From Terrimonas_B sp041743125 (lineage in GTDB: Bacteria; Bacteroidota; Bacteroidia; Chitinophagales; Chitinophagaceae): 10,747 nucleotides of DNA. Position numbers and translations under genes: made by a program. The notes below the pieces were generated by a model. The model ran no database searches. It saw only the letters and a list, made by a program, of their open reading frames with translations, and was not told the DNA's origin. Every line of letters begins with the position of its first letter. Positions within the stretch are counted from its first letter, which is position 1. The stretch is taken from positions 1 to 10,747 of the forward strand of contig JBGTNK010000039.1 in the NCBI GenBank assembly GCA_041743125.1, written 5' to 3'. Shown here piece by piece: positions 7,622 to 10,747 of this stretch.

Positions 7622-8200
7622 ATGACCGAACCCGAAAAGCCAACAGAATCTACCAGACCAAAAATCAAGCTCAGGAGAAGCCCCCATACAGAGGATTTAG
7701 TTGATCATTACTGGGGCAGTATTAATTACGTATTTGGCCTCATAAAAGCCTCAGAAATTAAGGCTGGCCTTATTCTGTCCTTCTATGGCATCTTATTCAA
7801 TTTTATTCTTCAAAATATGGGGGTGATTCTCTCTGGAGAAGAAGATCAGAATGTCATGCATATCCTTTTAGGTATTTGGTTTTTATTTGCAGTGACATCG
7901 ATTTACTTCAGTATCCGATGTTTTATGCCCAGGATAGAAGGTTCCTACGACAAAAATATCTTCTATTTTGGTGATGTCATCTCGAAGTTCGGTACCATTC
8001 GCGAATTTTCAAGAACATTCTATGAAGTGAGTCTGAACGAAGAAGAATTGTTTGACCAAATGGGTCAGCAAATCTTTATCATTTCAAAAATTGCCACACG
8101 GAAATTTAAATATGTGAACCGGTCTTTAAGATTTTTAGTATTCGGTTTGCTTGTATTTTTGGCGGCAATTCTCCACTACGCGATACTTATTATCACCTGA
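7622..8200 (+). CDS. Pycsar effector-like (PycTM/DUF5706) membrane protein
   Basis: The 192-residue protein has a polar N-terminus, then YWGSINYVFGLIKASEIKAG running into a first membrane helix (about 48-68), a second helix (about 80-100), a cytosolic segment and a third helix (about 170-190). The (D/E).KAG entry into helix 1, the F(Y)FGD segment (115-118), and the acidic LNEEELFDQMGQQIF... stretch ending I..RK(F/Y)KYVNRSLR before helix 3 match my recollection of the DUF5706/PycTM family. Members of that family serve in Pycsar anti-phage systems as membrane effectors switched on by cyclic pyrimidine nucleotides, but many Bacteroidota members are uncharacterised. It lies 69 bases after a class III cyclase on the same strand with no evident promoter between, so co-transcription is likely. 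I infer a cyclic-nucleotide-responsive membrane protein; an anti-phage role is unproven. Confidence 0.8.
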   Translation: MTEPEKPTESTRPKIKLRRSPHTEDLVDHYWGSINYVFGLIKASEIKAGLILSFYGILFNFILQNMGVILSGEEDQNVMHILLGIWFLFAVTSIYFSIRCFMPRIEGSYDKNIFYFGDVISKFGTIREFSRTFYEVSLNEEELFDQMGQQIFIISKIATRKFKYVNRSLRFLVFGLLVFLAAILHYAILIIT

Positions 8201-8302
8201 ACAAAATTGGAACGATAGAAAATGTACTTTATTTGCCAATGATTATATCAAGCCTCTATGTAAATATTAAAATGGTTGTCCGTTTTTGACATCTCATTGT
8301 CC

Positions 8303-8332
8303 TTTGCAGGTCTAAAAACCAGGATACATTTG
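8303..8332 (+). promoter_or_regulatory. Bacteroidota-type promoter before YHS-cyclase
   Basis: TTTG at 8303-8306 and TACATTTG at 8325-8332, separated by 18 bases, match the Bacteroidota -33/-7 pattern TTTG...TANNTTTG. Transcription would start a few bases before the ATG at 8352, leaving a short leader. It suggests the second cyclase has its own promoter, separate from the receiver-cyclase-PycTM group. No clear terminator is visible in 8201-8302. Confidence 0.55.
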
Positions 8333-8351
8333 TATTTATAAATCATCAACA

Positions 8352-9014
8352 ATGGAAAAATATATAGCTATTCTAATGGCAGATTTATCGGGGTACACCG
8401 CACTTACGGAAACCCATGGCGCTATGTTAGCAGCCGATTTAATTGATAAATATATTCATATCGCCAAAAATTGCCTGGTTGGTGACAGCAAACTGCATCA
8501 ACGCACAGGCGATGAAATTATGTTCGTCTCCGATTATCCGGATAATTTGCTTGCTACCGCACTTAATTTAGAAGCCAATACAACAAATGAAGAGAATTTT
8601 CTTCAGGTACATGGGGGATTACATTTTGGTAAAGTTTTGAAGAGGGCCGATAATTATTTTGGATCTACAGTAAATCTGGTATCCAGAATCGCCGCTAATG
8701 CGATAGCGGGAACTTTTTGGTGTTCCGGTGACTTTGTAAACTCATTAAAGGATAAATCTATCTGTGCATTCAAATCAAAAGGCAATCATCTTTTTAAAAA
8801 TATCAATGGTCCAAAAGAAATATTTGAAGTAACTATGGAAAAAACGAAGACCAATTATATCGATCCTGTTTGTCGCATGCTAATCGTAAACCCTCAAAAT
8901 GCAATCCATCATCCAAATGAAGAAGAACTTTATTTTTGCTCTTCACAATGCCTTGAAGAATATCAAGCAAATAGGAGTTTTGCTCCATCTAGAAAAAAAT
9001 ATGAATTAGTTTGA
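8352..9014 (+). CDS. Divergent class III nucleotide cyclase fused to YHS domain
   Basis: The protein has 220 residues. Residues about 3-165 form a minimal class III cyclase domain starting almost at the N-terminus. Metal ligands Asp11 (MADLSGYTALTE) and Asp54 (TGDEIMFV) and transition-state residues Asn108 and Arg112 (YFGSTVNLVSRI) are kept. The position of the base-binding lysine is Gln50, and that of the base-specifying aspartate is about Ala99, so nucleotide specificity is not canonical. Residues 171-205 are a YHS domain: DPVCRM with Cys174, then YFCSSQC with Cys196 and Cys200. YHS modules bind transition metals in metal-transport and oxygenase proteins, so metal or redox control is plausible. 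No membrane segment is present; it should be cytosolic and dimeric. It sits just after the PycTM-like gene, behind its own promoter. The product could be cAMP, cGMP or a pyrimidine cyclic nucleotide; sequence cannot decide. Confidence 0.87.
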   Translation: MEKYIAILMADLSGYTALTETHGAMLAADLIDKYIHIAKNCLVGDSKLHQRTGDEIMFVSDYPDNLLATALNLEANTTNEENFLQVHGGLHFGKVLKRADNYFGSTVNLVSRIAANAIAGTFWCSGDFVNSLKDKSICAFKSKGNHLFKNINGPKEIFEVTMEKTKTNYIDPVCRMLIVNPQNAIHHPNEEELYFCSSQCLEEYQANRSFAPSRKKYELV

Positions 9015-9058
9015 AATACGTAATTATTGTAATAAATCTACTAAACAAATACTCTACT

Positions 9059-9484
9059 ATGAATGCAATAATTATTGGAATTTCCTCGGGAATTTTAATC
9101 ATTTTACTGTTTTCTATAATGAAGCATCTGGATAAAAAGATAATTTATGGTCTTATCCTTTCAGGAATTGGATTTCTGTATGTTGGTTTTACCTGGACAG
9201 ATCTTCAATCGTTAATTGTGACTGCAGTTCAGGCTATTTTCTTTTTGTTTTTTGCCTATTATGGAGTTAAAAAGAACCTGTACATTCTGGCAACCGGTTA
9301 TTTTCTGCATGGAAGTTGGGACTTACTTTACAAGTTAATACCAGGTCCGGATTTAATTCCACCGCATTATGACCTGTTCTGCTTATCTATAGATTTTACC
9401 ATTGGTTTTTATATAATATGGTTCAATTATGGAACTTCAAATAAGCCAAGACAATCTAAGTTGGCGGTTAAATCATTATTTTGA
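9059..9484 (+). CDS. DUF6010-like small integral membrane protein
   Basis: The ATG at 9059 gives 141 residues. A TTG at 9011 overlapping the previous stop codon would add 16 residues (KYVIIVINLLNKYST) but is a weaker choice. About five hydrophobic segments are visible (roughly 1-21, 28-45, 50-69, 72-92, 105-122), so it is an inner-membrane protein. A central AYYGVKK...GYFLHGSWDLLY motif, with His84, Trp87 and Asp88 in the membrane, and a later PPHYDLFCLSIDF segment resemble the DUF6010 family, whose function is unknown. It starts 44 bases after the YHS-cyclase stop, so it is probably co-transcribed with it. No signal peptide or soluble domain is seen. Family assignment is from memory of the motif pattern. 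Confidence 0.7.
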   Translation: MNAIIIGISSGILIILLFSIMKHLDKKIIYGLILSGIGFLYVGFTWTDLQSLIVTAVQAIFFLFFAYYGVKKNLYILATGYFLHGSWDLLYKLIPGPDLIPPHYDLFCLSIDFTIGFYIIWFNYGTSNKPRQSKLAVKSLF

Positions 9485-9498
9485 AATCTTATTGGACA

Positions 9499-9612
9499 AT
9501 GCCTGCCGGTTTAAAAGTATATTACCAACAGGACCTCGAAAATTATATGACTGAAATTACCAGAGCTGAAGTACATCGTGCCTTGAGACAGTTTGAAAGT
9601 GCCCACATTTAA
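9499..9612 (+). CDS. Small ORF or gene remnant, 37 residues
   Basis: An ATG at 9499 opens a frame of 37 codons ending TAA at 9610-9612 (MPAGLKVYYQQDLENYMTEI..., ending QFESAHI). The peptide is polar and looks helical, and the frame is open for nine more codons upstream. It fills the gap between the DUF6010-like gene and the GlxA-type regulator and ends 11 bases before the latter's ATG. I do not recognise it. It could be a leader peptide, an unrelated small protein, or the tail of a deleted gene. No promoter is evident. Confidence 0.25.
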   Translation: MPAGLKVYYQQDLENYMTEITRAEVHRALRQFESAHI

Positions 9613-9623
9613 CAAACAAAAAT

Positions 9624-10538
9624 ATGAAAAAGGTAGCCTTTATAATCCCCCCAACCGTTGAATTACTTGACCTGTCGGGTCCGGCACAGGTTTTTACCGA
9701 AGCAATAGTTCATGGGATGGAAATAGAAATTGAATTTTTTCAATACCGCGAAGAACCAATTAGCACTGCCGGTCTTGGCTTTGGAAAAATACCCGATTTT
9801 AAAACTGCAAAATTAAAAGAAGGTGATTTTGTTTTTGTGCCCGGTATGGATAATGAATACGTAAATAGCATTTCATTTAAAGCTGAAAGGGAGTTCTTTG
9901 ATTGGCTAAAGGATTGTTCAGAAAGGAGAATAACTGTATGTTCAATTTGTAGCGGTGCTTTTGCCTTGGGGTATGCAGGCTTGCTAAAAGATACTGAATG
10001 TACTACCCATTGGAGGAGGGTGGAAGCATTGCAAATGCAGTTTCCGCAGGCAAAAGTACTCTCTGATATTCTATATATAAAAAGTAATAATGTTTACACC
10101 AGTGCTGGCATTAGTGCCGGAATTGATTTGTCTCTAGCCATTCTTGAAGATTTAAAAGGGGCGCTTTTTACCCACAAGGTGGCACGGGGGCTTGTTGTTT
10201 ATCACAGGAGAAGCGGATCCCATAAGCAGCAGAGCATTTATCTGGACTATAGGAATCATATTAATCCCCAGATTCATGAAGTACAGGATTACATGATCGA
10301 TAATCTTTCCAAAGAGAACAGTATTGATTCACTTGCCGATATGGTGGGAATGAGTCCAAGAAACCTAAGCAGGGTATTTAAAGAAAAAACCGGTTCTACA
10401 GTGTTGGAATATTTAACCCTGTTGAGAAAAGAATTTGCCAGTACAATGCTTAATAATCCTGAATATACAATTGAGTACATTGCTTCAAAATGCGGATTTA
10501 AGACTGCACGGCAATTACAAAGAATATTGAAAAAATAA
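9624..10538 (+). CDS. GlxA-family DJ-1/PfpI-AraC transcriptional regulator
   Basis: The protein has 304 residues. Residues 3-180 are a DJ-1/PfpI-like (class I glutamine amidotransferase fold) domain, with PPTVELLDLSGPAQVF at the start, Cys109 in VCSICSGAFALG at the nucleophile elbow, THW at 128-130 and SAGISAGIDLSL at 160-171. Residues about 215-304 are an AraC-type double helix-turn-helix (SLADMVGMSPRNLSRVFKEK, then YIASKCGFKTARQLQRILKK). Such proteins are DNA-binding activators or repressors; some relatives bind quaternary amines or other small ligands. The C-terminus stops straight after the second recognition helix, without the usual FG.SP..YR tail, and an IS21-type end begins 14 bases after the stop, so the extreme C-terminus may be altered. 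The A-rich leader AACAAACAAAAAT precedes the ATG. Its target is unknown and it need not belong to the cyclase system. Confidence 0.9.
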   Translation: MKKVAFIIPPTVELLDLSGPAQVFTEAIVHGMEIEIEFFQYREEPISTAGLGFGKIPDFKTAKLKEGDFVFVPGMDNEYVNSISFKAEREFFDWLKDCSERRITVCSICSGAFALGYAGLLKDTECTTHWRRVEALQMQFPQAKVLSDILYIKSNNVYTSAGISAGIDLSLAILEDLKGALFTHKVARGLVVYHRRSGSHKQQSIYLDYRNHINPQIHEVQDYMIDNLSKENSIDSLADMVGMSPRNLSRVFKEKTGSTVLEYLTLLRKEFASTMLNNPEYTIEYIASKCGFKTARQLQRILKK

Positions 10539-10552
10539 AATCTCTTTGTTTC

Positions 10553-10747
10553 TGGATATTCCGGGGCAAAGTGGAGAGTTTTTGATGATGATTTAGGGGC
10601 TATATAATATGAATCAAAAACATATAGTATGGCCAATAAACACATAGGATCAGTTATGATACGTGAAATCATCAGAATGAAAAACAATGGATTTTCTAAT
10701 AGTAGAATATCCACTAGCCTTGGAAAATCAAGGACTACCGTGATAAA
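10553..10747 (+). mobile_element. Left end of IS21-family insertion sequence (partial)
   Basis: A putative terminal sequence beginning TGGATATTCCGGGGCAAAGT at 10553 lies 76 bases before an istA-like start codon. The TG start and the TTCCGGGGCAAAGTGG motif resemble the multi-repeat termini of IS21-family elements as I recall them. The rest of the element, including istB and the right end, is beyond the window, so the boundary and target duplication cannot be checked. Confidence 0.5.
10629..10747 (+). CDS. istA: IS21-family transposase IstA, N-terminal fragment
   Basis: The frame from the ATG at 10629 runs open to the window edge, with 39 full codons visible. It reads MANKHIGSVMIREIIRMKNN, then a helix-turn-helix (GFSNSRISTSLGKSRTTVI). 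This matches the start of IstA transposases, which open with a short strand, I..IL.L...G.S...IA..LG.SR.TV, and bind the element's ends before the DDE catalytic core. Only the DNA-binding start is present here because the window ends; nothing shows that the gene itself is broken. IstB, the ATPase partner, would be expected downstream. Confidence 0.7.
   Translation, partial: MANKHIGSVMIREIIRMKNNGFSNSRISTSLGKSRTTVI

Noticed and set aside
8201..8302. Rho-independent terminator after the PycTM-like gene
   Set aside because: Only ATTGG/CCAAT-type weak pairing with a long loop is visible, with no GC-rich stem followed by a T tract.
9011..9058. TTG start for the DUF6010-like gene
   Set aside because: It would only add a short extra hydrophobic segment; the ATG at 9059 starts directly at the first membrane helix typical of the family.
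10289..10714. Minus-strand 141-aa frame across the regulator's 3' end and the IS end
   Set aside because: It spans two unrelated + strand elements and has no recognisable motif; the sense-strand assignments explain the region.

Overview
The window looks like chromosomal DNA of a Bacteroidota species, from Flavobacteriia or Cytophagia-like relatives. Supporting signs are AT-rich genes with A-rich rather than Shine-Dalgarno leaders, a TANNTTTG-type promoter, a two-component regulator propeller kinase, TPR kinases with a shared catalytic core, and AERSRS-type intragenic repeats. The species cannot be named from sequence alone. All convincing genes are on the + strand. No rRNA, tRNA or CRISPR was seen, and no gene-free stretch exceeds 300 bases.

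Layout. Positions 1-123 hold the decayed C-terminal tail of a histidine kinase. Two intact paralogous sensor kinases follow: a TPR kinase (139-2289) and a large double-propeller kinase (2382-5975). Their kinase cores are near-copies, and each carries a different repeat-derived insertion in the same loop of the ATPase domain. Next come a stand-alone receiver (6139-6519), an overlapping receiver-class III nucleotide cyclase fusion (6512-7552), and a three-helix membrane protein of the PycTM/DUF5706 Pycsar effector family (7622-8200). After a promoter-bearing gap lie a second, divergent class III cyclase fused to a YHS metal-binding domain (8352-9014) and a small DUF6010-like membrane protein (9059-9484). 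A GlxA-type DJ-1/AraC regulator (9624-10538) follows, and the left end of an IS21-family element with the start of istA reaches the right edge.

How it may work (inference). One or both kinases sense a periplasmic or envelope cue and phosphorylate the single-domain receiver and the receiver-cyclase. The cyclase then makes a cyclic nucleotide, probably cAMP judging from its intact base-recognition residues, which could act on the PycTM-like membrane protein downstream. This would be a Pycsar-like cyclase/membrane-effector pair under two-component control. The second cyclase, whose base-recognition positions are altered, may supply a different nucleotide under metal or redox control from its own promoter. 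Whether the locus is anti-phage or an ordinary signalling circuit cannot be settled from sequence.
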